The notes under the pieces were generated by a model, which saw nothing but the letters and a program-made list of their open reading frames with translations, was not told the origin of the DNA and did not search any database. Source: Bacteroidaceae bacterium (GTDB lineage Bacteria > Bacteroidota > Bacteroidia > Bacteroidales > Bacteroidaceae). Taken from it: 64,000 nt of DNA. The position numbers were made by a program, and so were the translations under genes. The DNA lies in the NCBI GenBank assembly GCA_017509605.1, contig JAFWPH010000003.1:1-64000 (forward strand). Direction: 5' to 3'. Every line of letters begins with the position of its first letter. Positions within the stretch are counted from its first letter, which is position 1. Below are positions 26,615 through 37,500 of the stretch, piece after piece.

Positions 26615-27601
26615 ATGATGGAAGAGATTATAGCGCCTGTAAGTAAGGACTTGCTGAAATCAGAACTGACGGAAGACAAACGTCTGCGTTCCACCAATAA
26701 GAGCCACAACGAGATTTATGTTGTCACTTGGCAGGACTCGCCCAATGTGGTGAGGGAGATAGGACGTTTGCGCGAAATAGCCTTCCGCGCAGGAGGTGGT
26801 GGCACAGGACTTGCGCTCGACCTCGATGAGTTCGACACCATGGACCGTCCTTACAAGCAACTTATCGTGTGGAATCCCGATGCAGAGGAAATCATAGGTG
26901 GATACCGGTACATTCTTCCAGAGGACATCCAGTTCGACGACAAGGGACAGCCCATTCTCGCCACCTCACACATGTTCCATTTCTCCGAACGTTTCATCAA
27001 GGAATATCTGCCCAACACCATTGAACTGGGACGTTCTTTTGTCACACTTGAATACCAGTCCACAAGAGCCGGCGCAAAGGGCCTCTTCGCGCTCGACAAC
27101 CTTTGGGACGGACTTGGAGCGTTGTTCGTGATCAAACCCAACGTCAAGTATTTCTTCGGAAAGATGACCATGTACCCCTCATACAACCGTCATTGCAGAA
27201 ACCTCATTCTCAGTTTCCTCAACAAATACTACAGCGACAAGGACAACCTCATCGTACCCTTCAAGCCGCTGGAGATCGATGAAGACCCAGGCAAGTTGGC
27301 GGAGATACTCAACAAGTCGGAGTTCAAGGAGGACTACAAGGCTTTGAACGCTGAGATACGCAAGGAAGGACTCAATATCCCGCCACTCATCAACGCCTAT
27401 ATGACCCTCTCGCCAACCATGAAGATGTTCGGCACGGCCATCAACTATGGCTTCGGCGACGTGGAAGAGACAGGTATCCTCATCGCCATTGAGGAGATTT
27501 ACGACCAGAAGCGCGTGCGCCATATCGAGTCCTTCGTCCGCGACAATCCCGAAGCCCTCCATTTCACGAGCGGTGCCAACAAGGTCATCAGCAAGTGCTG
27601 A
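26615..27601 (+). CDS. glsB: N-acyltransferase for glycine lipid synthesis (GlsB-like)
   Basis: This 328-residue protein is a GNAT-fold acyltransferase of the hemolysin/OlsB group. Typical features are 'REIGRLREIAFRAGGGGTG', 'DEFDTMDRPYKQLIVWNP', 'IIGGYRYI' and 'ELGRSFVTLEYQ'. The C-terminal part is longer than in OlsB of proteobacteria, as in Bacteroides GlsB. The expected reaction is transfer of a 3-hydroxyacyl group from acyl carrier protein to glycine. Two ATGs are adjacent (26615 and 26618). It follows glsA after 81 bases and is closed by a long perfect hairpin. Confidence 0.85.
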   Translation: MMEEIIAPVSKDLLKSELTEDKRLRSTNKSHNEIYVVTWQDSPNVVREIGRLREIAFRAGGGGTGLALDLDEFDTMDRPYKQLIVWNPDAEEIIGGYRYILPEDIQFDDKGQPILATSHMFHFSERFIKEYLPNTIELGRSFVTLEYQSTRAGAKGLFALDNLWDGLGALFVIKPNVKYFFGKMTMYPSYNRHCRNLILSFLNKYYSDKDNLIVPFKPLEIDEDPGKLAEILNKSEFKEDYKALNAEIRKEGLNIPPLINAYMTLSPTMKMFGTAINYGFGDVEETGILIAIEEIYDQKRVRHIESFVRDNPEALHFTSGANKVISKC

Positions 27602-27628
27602 AAGGCATTCCCCCAGATTATCCCATAG

Positions 27629-27672
27629 CAATCCCCCGAAACAACTTGCAGCCAATTTGTTTCGGGGGATTA
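27629..27672 (+). terminator. Terminator between glsB and the dGTPase gene
   Basis: AATCCCCCGAAACAA and TTGTTTCGGGGGATT form a 15-base perfect stem. It lacks a T run but stands between convergent genes, where it could stop transcripts from both sides. Confidence 0.7.
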
Positions 27673-27699
27673 CTCGTTGGAACGTGTTGACCTTGATAC

Positions 27700-29031
27700 T
27701 CAGATCAGCGGTATGCTGGTGCCGTTGATTTTCCGGAAGAGGTCGAGGGCGAAGACATCTGTCATGCCGGAGATGTAGTCAAGGATTGACATGATGCGGC
27801 CATAGACGGTGTCGGAGTGAATTTCGTACTGTTCCGACACACGGTTGAGCAACAACTGTGAGTATTTCTTCTCGGGCGACATTACGGCTGTGGTGAACAA
27901 GTCAATCAGGGTGTAGATGATCTTGTAACCTGCCACCTCGATATCCACTACATCTTTCGAGCGGTAAATCTTGGCGAAGGAGAACGCCACACATTCCTCG
28001 TACGCTTTGCGTGGACGTTCGCTGATGTGGTCGAGCAGGCAACCTTCAAACTCACCGGCGAGAATCTTATCCTCGTTCTCCACAAACACCTTGATACATT
28101 CATGCTCCAACAGGCCAATGACGCTCGAACGCAAATAGACAATTTGCTCGTTGATGTCGGTCACCTCGTCGAAGGCCTTCTTGATGTGCGCCTGACGTTC
28201 TTCGTCGAAGAAGGCGAGCAGCAACTGCTGCGCTTTCCCTGTGGGCATGATCTTCAACTTATGAGCGTCCTCGATGTCCATCACCTCGTAGCAGATATCG
28301 TCGGCGGCCTCTACCAGATAGACCAGGGGATGACGTGCATAGATCATTCTGTCGGTGTCGGGATGCAGGGCGCGGATGCCCAGTTCGTCAGCGATGCGCT
28401 GGTAGGAGTCCCGCTCGCTCTTGAAGAAACCGAATTTCGGTTTCACTCCTGCTTCAGTGGAGGGGAATGGGTATTTCACGATTGAGGCCAGTGTGGCGTA
28501 GGTCATCACGAAACCGCCCTTGCGGCGCCCGATGAACTGATGGGTAAGCAGACGGAAGGTGTTGGCATTGCCGTCGAAGTGGATGATGTCGCTCCATTCC
28601 GCCTCGCTCATCTGAGTATGATATTTCTGGCCCTCTCCCTCTGAGAAGTAGGTGGCGATGGCGTTTTCGCCTGAATGGCCGAACGGTGGGTTGCCCAAGT
28701 CATGAGCCAGACAGGCCGCGCTCACTATCGCGCCAATCTCCTTGAGGTTGCTGTCGCCCAAGTCGGGATGAAGCTCCAACAGACGTTTCGACACGTCATT
28801 GCCTAAGCTGCGCCCCACACTCGCCACTTCCATACTGTGTGTAAGGCGGTTGTGGACGAATACACTGCCCGGGAGCGGAAAGACCTGCGTCTTGTTCTGC
28901 AGACGGCGGAAGGGTGCGGAGAAAATCAACCGGTCGTAGTCGCGCTGGAACTCCGTTCGGTCGTGAGGAAACTTGTTGTGGAACTCTTCTTGTCCGAAGC
29001 GTTTGGTAGATAGTAACTGGTGCCAGTCCAT
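27700..29031 (-). CDS. Deoxyguanosinetriphosphate triphosphohydrolase (dGTPase)
   Basis: This HD-domain enzyme hydrolyses dGTP (or other dNTPs) to the nucleoside and triphosphate. The 443-residue protein has 'FRRLQNKTQVFPLPG', the first HD histidine in 'RLTHSMEVASVGRSLG', the HD pair in 'CLAHDLGNPPFGHSGE' near residue 115, and the later Asp in 'VYLVEAADDICYEVMD'. The length fits the longer type of bacterial dGTPase family. It is divergently placed from dut; both act on the dNTP pool. A -7 box (TAAATTTG) lies 44 bases upstream. Confidence 0.92.
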   Translation of the reverse strand: MDWHQLLSTKRFGQEEFHNKFPHDRTEFQRDYDRLIFSAPFRRLQNKTQVFPLPGSVFVHNRLTHSMEVASVGRSLGNDVSKRLLELHPDLGDSNLKEIGAIVSAACLAHDLGNPPFGHSGENAIATYFSEGEGQKYHTQMSEAEWSDIIHFDGNANTFRLLTHQFIGRRKGGFVMTYATLASIVKYPFPSTEAGVKPKFGFFKSERDSYQRIADELGIRALHPDTDRMIYARHPLVYLVEAADDICYEVMDIEDAHKLKIMPTGKAQQLLLAFFDEERQAHIKKAFDEVTDINEQIVYLRSSVIGLLEHECIKVFVENEDKILAGEFEGCLLDHISERPRKAYEECVAFSFAKIYRSKDVVDIEVAGYKIIYTLIDLFTTAVMSPEKKYSQLLLNRVSEQYEIHSDTVYGRIMSILDYISGMTDVFALDLFRKINGTSIPLI

Positions 29032-29074
29032 GATGATGAAATATCTGAGCGTTGTTTTTTATCTGCAACAAGCA

Positions 29075-29082
29075 AATTTATA
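29075..29082 (-). promoter_or_regulatory. Possible dGTPase promoter -7 box
   Basis: TAAATTTG on the minus strand, 44 bases before the dGTPase ATG. It fits the consensus, but no good -33 element is visible. Confidence 0.45.
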
Positions 29083-29145
29083 CATTTTTTTCCGACACTT
29101 TGCGGATAATCAAGTCAAAAATGATGTTTTTTCCTGTAAAATGAT

Positions 29146-29153
29146 TACTTTCG
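29146..29153 (+). promoter_or_regulatory. Possible dut promoter -7 box
   Basis: TACTTTCG, one mismatch to TAnnTTTG, 28 bases before the dut start. A T-rich stretch lies at the -33 position. Weak. Confidence 0.35.
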
Positions 29154-29181
29154 CAGTTGAAACCATATAACAAACGAAAAA

Positions 29182-29616
29182 GTGAAGGTACAAATTGTCA
29201 ATAAGTCGCATCACCAGGTCCCGACATACGCCACAGGACTGTCGGCAGGAATGGACCTGCGTGCCAACCTCAGTGAACCCATCACGCTCAAACCCCTTCA
29301 GCGGTGTCTGGTTCCCACAGGACTGTTCATCGCTTTGCCAAAAGGCTACGAGGCACAAGTTCGCCCTCGCAGCGGGCTGGCCATTAAGAAAGGAGTGACG
29401 GTGCTCAACTCACCCGGTACCATCGACGCTGACTACCGCGGTGAGGTCTGTGTGATTCTGGTCAATCTCTCACAGGATGACTTTGTCATCGAGGATGGGG
29501 AACGCATTGCCCAGATGGTGGTCGCCCGACATGAGACCGTGGAGTGGGAACCCGTTGAGATCCTCGATACAACCGAACGGGGCGAGGGCGGCTTCGGACA
29601 TACGGGAGTGAAGTGA
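29182..29616 (+). CDS. dut: Deoxyuridine 5'-triphosphate nucleotidohydrolase
   Basis: dUTPase splits dUTP to dUMP and pyrophosphate, keeping uracil out of DNA. The 144-residue trimeric-type enzyme shows the five motifs: '[11 protein letters not shown]' (1), '[10 protein letters not shown]' (2), '[14 protein letters not shown]' (3, with the catalytic Asp), 'ERIAQMVV' (4) and '[10 protein letters not shown]' (5). The start is a GTG at 29182, since no ATG lies close upstream in frame and the family N-terminus ([10 protein letters not shown]) begins directly after it. It is the first gene of a plus-strand series and is followed by a TPR gene after 55 bases containing a small CTACAG/CTGTAG hairpin. 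Confidence 0.96.
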   Translation: MKVQIVNKSHHQVPTYATGLSAGMDLRANLSEPITLKPLQRCLVPTGLFIALPKGYEAQVRPRSGLAIKKGVTVLNSPGTIDADYRGEVCVILVNLSQDDFVIEDGERIAQMVVARHETVEWEPVEILDTTERGEGGFGHTGVK

Positions 29617-29671
29617 CGGATAGCATCTACAGTTTCTGTAGCGTCTTTAGCTTCTGGAAAAAACAAGGAGA

Positions 29672-31462
29672 ATGATGAGAAGCCGACGTCTTATGAATAT
29701 ATTGATACTTGCTGTGACGGCTCTGTTCGTCATGGCAGGTCCTGCTGCGGCCAAGGATAAGAAGCCTAAGAAGAAAGAGAAGACACAACAAAGAGAAGAA
29801 CTCCCCCCTGAACTGCAGAGGAAGTTCGAGCTCGTCTTCTTGGAGGCCGAACGTCAGCAACTCGCGGGCAACCATTCTGACGCCTTCGAACTCTACACCT
29901 ATGCCCTCCAACTCAACCCGGCGTCATCGGTGGCCCACTACAAACTCTCACAGTACTACCTTTTCCTGCGTGATGAGGCAAGGGCGGAAAGAAGCCTGAA
30001 GAAAGCTGTGGAGGAAAGTCCCGACAACCTCTGGTACAAGGAGTCGCTGGCTGTGTTCTATGAACAGCACAACCAACTGAACCAAGCCATCGGAGTTATC
30101 GAGTCCATGGTTCCACTCAGCAAGGAGAAGAGCGAACTGCTCATGGAACTGGTGGAACTTTACACCAAGAGCGATGACCACAAGAACGCCATTTCTGCGC
30201 TCAATCGTTTGGAGGAGATTGAGGGCAAGTCGGAAGAGCTGTCGATGCAGAAGTACCGCATCTACCGTTATATGCATGAGGACAAACTGGCGTTCGCTGA
30301 GATGGAGAACCTCGCCAAGGAGTATCCTAACGACCTCAGGTACAGGACGCTTTTAGGAGACCTCTACCTCGACAATGGCGACAACGACACCGCACTGCGT
30401 ATCTATAAGGAGGTGGAGGAGAAGGACTCCACCAATGTCTTCGCCATGCTGTCCATGGCCAACTATTACAACAAGACATCCCAGGACTCCCTCTACATGG
30501 ACCAACTCACACGGATTGTGACCCATCCCAATCTGGAGCAACAGGTGAAGTTCAACGTCATGAGAAGCATCATCTATGATGCCATCGCCAACAACAAGGA
30601 CACCTTGCAGATGATCAACCTCATCGACCGCACCTTGGCTTCCTCGCATGCCAGCAACGACATGGTGGAACTCTGCACCCGTTATATGGTGTCAGCCAAT
30701 GTCTCGGTGGAGAGGGTCAAGCCATTGTTGCGCATGATGCTCGACAATGACCCCGAGAACGATATGGCGCGCAACCAACTGCTCACTTACGCCATTTCGG
30801 AGAACAATACGGAGTCGGTGGTTGCGCTCTGCAAACCTGCCGTCGAATACGCTTCTACCAATCCACTCTATTACTACTACCTCGGTATCGCTTACTACCA
30901 GCAAAAGAAGGAGCGAGAGGCACTTGAGGTGATGAAACAAGGACTAGAGCATATCGACAACACAGGCAGCGTTGACCTCATTGCGCGTATGTTCTCCATC
31001 ACGGGCGACCTTTACCATCAATTCGGCGAGGACGACAAGGCTTTTGCCGCCTACGACTCCTGTCTCGTCTATTCGCCCGACGAGGTGCTTGCACTCAACA
31101 ACTATGCTTACTATCTGTCGCTGAAGAAGCAGAACCTCGACAAGGCGGAGTCCATGAGCGCCAAATCATTGGAGAAAGAACCCGACAACGCCACCTATGT
31201 AGATACCTTCGCCTGGATCCTCTTCCAGCAGGGGAGGTATGTGGAGGCCAAAGAATACATTGACAAGGCTGTCCGCCTGCTTACCGAAGCGGGCGAAGCC
31301 GACACCGAGGACAACGCCAACATCATCGAACATGCTGGCGACATCTACTTCAAAGCCGGCGATGTGAAAGGCGCCCTTGAACTCTGGCAGCGAGCCCTCA
31401 ACAATGGCTCTGATTCCAAGACCATCAAGCGCAAAATCCAGCAACGACGGTATCTGGAGTGA
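29672..31462 (+). CDS. Exported tetratricopeptide repeat protein
   Basis: This 596-residue protein begins with a signal peptide (ILILAVTALFVMAGPAAA) and a Lys-rich stretch, and then consists almost entirely of tetratricopeptide helices. Clear repeats are 'AFELYTYALQLNPASSVAHYKL' near residue 70, a stretch near 280-310, and 'AFAAYDSCLVYSPDEVLALNNYAYYL' near residue 470, followed by one with 'AWILFQQGRYVEAKEYIDKA'. TPR proteins of this kind act as scaffolds in the periplasm or on the outer membrane; the partner is unknown. The start has a Shine-Dalgarno sequence (AAGGAG, five bases before the ATG), which is unusual here. In related genomes this gene is next to a DUF4292 gene; here the large secreted-protein genes lie between. 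Confidence 0.85.
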   Translation: MMRSRRLMNILILAVTALFVMAGPAAAKDKKPKKKEKTQQREELPPELQRKFELVFLEAERQQLAGNHSDAFELYTYALQLNPASSVAHYKLSQYYLFLRDEARAERSLKKAVEESPDNLWYKESLAVFYEQHNQLNQAIGVIESMVPLSKEKSELLMELVELYTKSDDHKNAISALNRLEEIEGKSEELSMQKYRIYRYMHEDKLAFAEMENLAKEYPNDLRYRTLLGDLYLDNGDNDTALRIYKEVEEKDSTNVFAMLSMANYYNKTSQDSLYMDQLTRIVTHPNLEQQVKFNVMRSIIYDAIANNKDTLQMINLIDRTLASSHASNDMVELCTRYMVSANVSVERVKPLLRMMLDNDPENDMARNQLLTYAISENNTESVVALCKPAVEYASTNPLYYYYLGIAYYQQKKEREALEVMKQGLEHIDNTGSVDLIARMFSITGDLYHQFGEDDKAFAAYDSCLVYSPDEVLALNNYAYYLSLKKQNLDKAESMSAKSLEKEPDNATYVDTFAWILFQQGRYVEAKEYIDKAVRLLTEAGEADTEDNANIIEHAGDIYFKAGDVKGALELWQRALNNGSDSKTIKRKIQQRRYLE

Positions 31463-31469
31463 ATGCTGT

Positions 31470-31485
31470 CCCGATTGCAATCGGG
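31470..31485 (+). terminator. Short hairpin after the TPR gene
   Basis: CCCGAT/ATCGGG with loop TGCA starts 8 bases after the TPR stop codon. There is no immediate T run, only a TC-rich stretch from 31495, so it is a weak terminator candidate that may separate the dut-TPR unit from the next gene. Confidence 0.4.
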
Positions 31486-31559
31486 GTGCTATGAGTCTTC
31501 TTCTACTTGTTAACTAACGAACTGAAACTATATTCTAACCTGCTTTAAATCATTCAATT

Positions 31560-34500
31560 ATGGCTAAGAAAAACTTTTTTACGATGACCATACTCCTTTT
31601 GACGATGGCCATCAACGCTTGGGCAAACCCAACCCTTTTGCCCGAAGCCGATGGATGGCAGCGAGTGACATCCATTACACAAGATGACATCGGCGACCGA
31701 TACTTCGTGTTTGTAGCCGATGGACAAGACCTGATGCTTCATTCAGCATTGGCCACAAATAGTACGCAAAAGAAGAATGATGCTACAACTGTACTCTATT
31801 ACACAACAATCGTGCAGCCTTTCCGCGACCTGAGCACGGTATTCACCATCGAGCCGAATGGCAGCCTTTACGCTATGCGCAACTTGGAGTTCAACACTTA
31901 CCAACTGCAAGGCAGCAGCAACGTGGCCTATTGGCGTACGAACGACGTGACATCCACCTCAACCACCAGCACCAATGCCTATAGTGCCATAGACCTCACT
32001 TACGCGGATGGTGCGTGGACGCTGACCACCACGCGCAAATCCCGTCCCTTGGGCATCTTCAACGATGTGAACAGAACACCTGTCAATGGCGATGAAGTGG
32101 GGGCCAACGCTGTCGAAAACGCACAGAAGTTCCAGATTTACGCCATCTCGAAGACAGCCTTCGACGCGCTCCGTGCAACTATATCCACTGCGGCCATCCA
32201 GCTGCCAGAGAACGGCGTCATGGAAGCTGGCAAATGGTACTATTACGATGTGGAGGGCAATGGCACATATACGGTGACCTCTTCCATCTCTCTCAGTCAG
32301 ATTGCCTATACCGCTGATGGCTCCGTCTTGGTGGCCGATGCCAGTTCGGCAGGTGCTCCACTTGAAGCCAGTATGGAATTAGAGGCAGGTCGTATCTACC
32401 TGAAGGCAGAGACAGATGCCACTGTGAGTTTCACGGCTGGCGCCATCGTCAACCCGCTTGATCCTGCTGACGGCTGGACGCAGATCACATCAATCAGTCA
32501 GGCCGATATCACAGGCAATTACTATGTATTTGTAGCCGACGGACAGAGCCTGATGCTGGGAGCCGACCACACCACCAGCGACCAGAACAAATCAGGCAGA
32601 AATCATGTGCTTTTCTATCAGGCGATGACTGAGCCTTATCGCGACCAAGCCAAAGTGTTCACACTTGAAGCCTTAGGCGATTTCTTTGCCATGCGCAACC
32701 TGCAGAATAGCACCTATCTGTTCCAGGGTAGTAGCAATGCCAACTATTGGCGAACCAACGACATCACAAGCACTTCGGCGAGCAATGCGAAGCAATGGTG
32801 TCGGGTGAATTTCGTCTATGCCGATGGTGCATGGACAATTTTGACCATACTCAACTCCCGTCCGTTAGGCATCTTTGGCGATGTGGCTGGCACACCCGAA
32901 ATTGGTACGGAGGTTGGAGCCAATAGTGAGGCCAACGCCCAGAAGTTCCAGATCTATGCCATCTCGAAGGCCAACTTCGAGAAACTGACTGCCACCATAG
33001 CCTCGAGTGCAGTGGCTTGGCCTGAAGGCGGAGCCTTAGAAGCAGGCAAGTGGTATGCCTACACAGTGGCTGCCAATGGTTCTTACACCATCGACACCGA
33101 CGACCTCAACAAGGTGCTTTATACGCTGGATGGCTCCATTTTGGCCCGCGACGATGAGCAGGTCACCACTACCCTGCAAAGCACGATGGAATTGGCCGCC
33201 GGAACCATCTACTTGAAAGCCCTCGAAGCTACGACTGTGACTTTCTCCACAGAAGGTTTCGCCGCAGCTCCCAGCATAGTTGACGGCAAGTACATCCAAA
33301 CACTCGACGGTGTGACTGTGGGCTTCGCTACACCAGCCAACACCAATCCGTTTGCCGTACAGGGTGACGCCAAGGCCACCCTGACTAACAACATCACAGG
33401 CGAAAGCGCGGAACTCGATATGAACGTGAGTGGACTGACTGTCAGCTTTGCTTCAACCGCCCTCACTCCGGGATCTGACTATACGCTGACCATACCTGCA
33501 GGAGCCGTTGGCTACAGCGAACTCAACGCCAATCCCGAGGCAGTGGCCATACAGTTCTACACTCCAGCTCTCTTCGACGGAGAATACTATTTCTACAACG
33601 AGGAGAACAAAGCGTTCATGAGCCGTGGAGCCAACTGGGGTACTCGTGCCGTGCTCGACAACTACGGCTATCCCGTCGCAGTCAGCACCACGGACGCCAA
33701 CGTCACCCGCATCTTGTTCCTCGACAACAACCTCTATCTGGGTTCCGACGGCTACACAGATAAGGCTGTCGATTACAGCAGCATCGACTGGTCGGTTGAG
33801 AAGAACGACGATGGCCTCATCTTCAAGTCATCTAATGGCTCATATCTGGTGAAGAGCGAGAACGAGTATTTCCGTGTGAACGGTACGTCGGCCACCGCTA
33901 CCCCGTTTGTGCTGAAGACGCTCGAAGAGCAGAAAGCAATCGTTGCCGCCTTACAGGATGCCAACATCAAGAAAGCTGCCGAGGCCGCAGGATTGTCCTA
34001 CACCAACAAGGCAACGTTCGAGCAGTATCTGGCGGACAACTACAGTTTCATAGATCAGACAAGCCGTATCCTTAGCCCTACAGTAGGCAGTCAGGACTCT
34101 TGGCCCTACACCGAATACTCTGGAACCACTTATAATACCGGTGAGTACGGCGGTGAGATTTACGCGTCGGCTGGCGCCGTCAAACAGACCGTCAATGTGC
34201 CCGTCGCAGGTTTGTACAAACTCACTGTGTCCGCCTTCTTCCGCGATGGCACCAATGAAAACTGCTACGCCCAAGGACAAAAAGGTTATGTGCTGAGCAA
34301 TGCCTACGTCACCGTCAACAACACATACTTTGCACCGCTACGCGACTGGTATTCCATCTCCACCAGCTCGACAGCGCCCAACGACGTCGGTCAGGCCAAA
34401 GCCATCATGGATGCAGGCAATAGCGATGTTGAGATCTATGCTTATGTTGGCGACAACCTGACCATGGATATCGAACTTCGTGTTCCAGGAAAGATCAATT

Positions 34501-37500
34501 ACGGTTGGGCTATCTTCGGCAACTGGCGTCTGACATTCATTGGTGACGAAGACGCCATCTTCATGGCACAGAAAGACGAGATGGCCGAGCGTTGGGAGAG
34601 TTTCAAGGAAATCTCCGTTCAGGCTACTGAACATGAGGACTTCGACCAAGTGCTGGACAATGCCATCAACTTGTTGCCATCCATCGCCACCGAGGGGGAA
34701 CTGGCTGCCAAAGACACCGAGGTGTGGAGCGCGCTTTGCGAGTTCATCACCACCCACACAACACCTTCTGGACAGTTCGACATCACATCCGTCATCACCA
34801 ACCCCAACTTCGACAAGGGTACAGTAGGATGGGAATCTCAGAATGGCTTGGGTTACAGCAATGGTGTGGCCGAGGACTTTGGACACACCTCCAGCAACAT
34901 CAGCCAGACTTTGAAAGACATGCCTGCTGGTACCTACACGATGAAGGTACAGAGCTTCTTCCGCACCAAGGCCTATCGTTACGCCAACTATGAGTACGAG
35001 CAGGGTACGGAAATCATACCTGCCCAGATGTTCTTCGGCACAGCATCGCAAGCCATCAAGAGTATTAACGATGACGCTCGTATGCAACCCGCCCGTCCGT
35101 CGTCCGACGTGAACGGCGCCTTCCGCCGTAGCATCCCCAACAGTCTCAACGGCACCAATGACGCTTTCGTAACAGGACAGTACTGGAACGTGATGAGCAC
35201 TACGTTAGATAATGCAGGTGACATCACCTTCGGTCTCCGTCACAGCGAAGGTAAGGATGCCTGCTGGATGCCGTTCGACAACTTCCGCCTCTATTACGGC
35301 GCGGAGAACGTCAATATCACGTTGAGCGAGAGCGAACCGTTTGCAGTGACTGATGACACCCGTGCCAACGTCACGCTCAGCCGCACACTCAATGCAGGCG
35401 AGTACAATCCCGTCTGTCTGCCGTTCGACGTTGACGCTTCTGTCTTCCAGTCTGCATGGACACTTGCCGGCATCGAGGATGAAGATGGTGTTCTCACAGG
35501 AACACTCATCCCTGTGAAACAACTGAAGGCCGGCGAGTGCTACTGGGTGACGGTGGCCGCAGACATTCCAGAGCTCCACTTCGATGATGTCCTCGTCCGC
35601 GCATACCAGCCCGACAGCATCCCCGTGCTGTGGGAAGGCGGTGCACTTAAGGGCACCTTCAATGGCTACAAGGCTCAAGTTATCCTGAATGAGGATCTGA
35701 GTGGTGACATCACTTTCAAGGAGGTTGATTTCAACGCAGTGAAGGCTACTGTCAATCTTGAGAACTGGCAGGTTCGACGCTTCCTTTCCGAAGTAACCTA
35801 CGATGCCACCTCCTCTACACAGATTGCCAAATACAACGTACCTGCACCAGCACGGCGCGACGAGCCTCACCAGGTATTCATTCCTGTGCCAGAAACTTCT
35901 GGAACGCTTACCCTCACTTACTCCACGAGCGAGGATTTCGACAACTCCACTACAGTCACTGCTACTGCTAAGGATGGTCTCATTGAGATGCTTAACCTTG
36001 AACCGCAGCAGACCTATTATTATAAAGTGGAGAACGGAGCAACTGTTGTTTCCCAGGGTCAGGTGAATACAGAAGGTAACCTTCGTCAGATCATGTTACC
36101 CACAGTTTCTAACGTGCGCGACATGGGCGGCTGGCTCACCGCTGGTGGCAATCGTGTAAACTACGGATTCGTGTATCGTGGTGGCGAACTGAATGGAGAC
36201 CACCTCATGTTCGACGGCACTTCGCTCAGCGAGGCTGACCGTCTGGAACTGCACCGACTTGGTGTCTTGGCAGAGATTGACCTCCGCGAAGACAACGACG
36301 ACAGTGTCAAGGACGTCGATGAGGCCGGCAAGAAGACAGCCCTTGGCGATGACGCACAGTACATCTACTTGAATCTGAATATGTGGAACGCCCAGGCTCT
36401 GCAGCTCAATTCCGCCAAGTTTAGGGACGTGTTCAATTTCATGATTTCCAACCTGCGCGACGGTCGCAATGTCTATTTCCACTGTATGTGGGGCGCCGAC
36501 CGTACTGGTGCTGTCGGATTCCTGTTGAATGGTCTGCTCGGTGCCACACCCGACCAGCTCTATAAAGATTATGAGCTCACTTCATTATCACTGGCTGGTA
36601 GTCGTGAGAAGGAGACACTTGATGCCAGCGACGAGAAACTGCAGTATATCCAGAGCCTCGATGGAAGCAGCCTGCAGATGAAGTTCTACACCTACTTCAG
36701 AGATGTCGCAGGCGTGGATCCCGCTGACCTTGACTGGTTGATCCGCTACCTCAATGGAGACACATACGACTTGCTTACCGATATCGAAATCGACGAGAGC
36801 AGGGCCTATGACAACACGCAGGCCTATAAGACCGCTAATGTCACTCTCAATCGCACGATCAAAGTCGGTATGAACACTGTGGTTTTGCCATTTGCTTTGA
36901 CCGCTGAAGACATAGCCTACCTTGGTGGCGCTGATGCTGAGGCTTACACCGTCAGCGAATACGACCCCGCAATTGACGATTTCAAATTCGCTCAGTTAGA
37001 TGAGGTTCCTGCCAACAATCCGTTCTTCCTTAAGGCCACAGTGGCTTCTGCCGACCGAGAAGATGGCAACGTCTTCACTTTCGAGGGCAAGACTATCGTT
37101 GCTGGCGAGCCTGTCGCTACAGTAGGAGAGGTGTTCTCACTGGTTGGTACATACGATGAGACCACAGCCGTGCCCGTGTCAACCACTGATGATAACTATT
37201 ACATTCTCAATGGAGGGAAGTTCTATAATGTTGATTCTGAAGGTGTTAAAATCAAGAACACCCGCTTCTATATCCTTGTTGCAACTCCAAAGGTGGAGAT
37301 TAACGAGAATGAGTCCTACGACAACACATTGGCCTACAAGAGCGCCAATATCACCCTCACTCGCACCATCAAGGAAGGTATGAATACGGTTGTACTGCCA
37401 TTCGCTCTGACTGCTGACGACATCGCTTACCTCGGTGGCGAAGAAGCAGTGGCTTACACAGTGAGTGATTACAACGTTGCTACCGATAACATCGTCTTCG

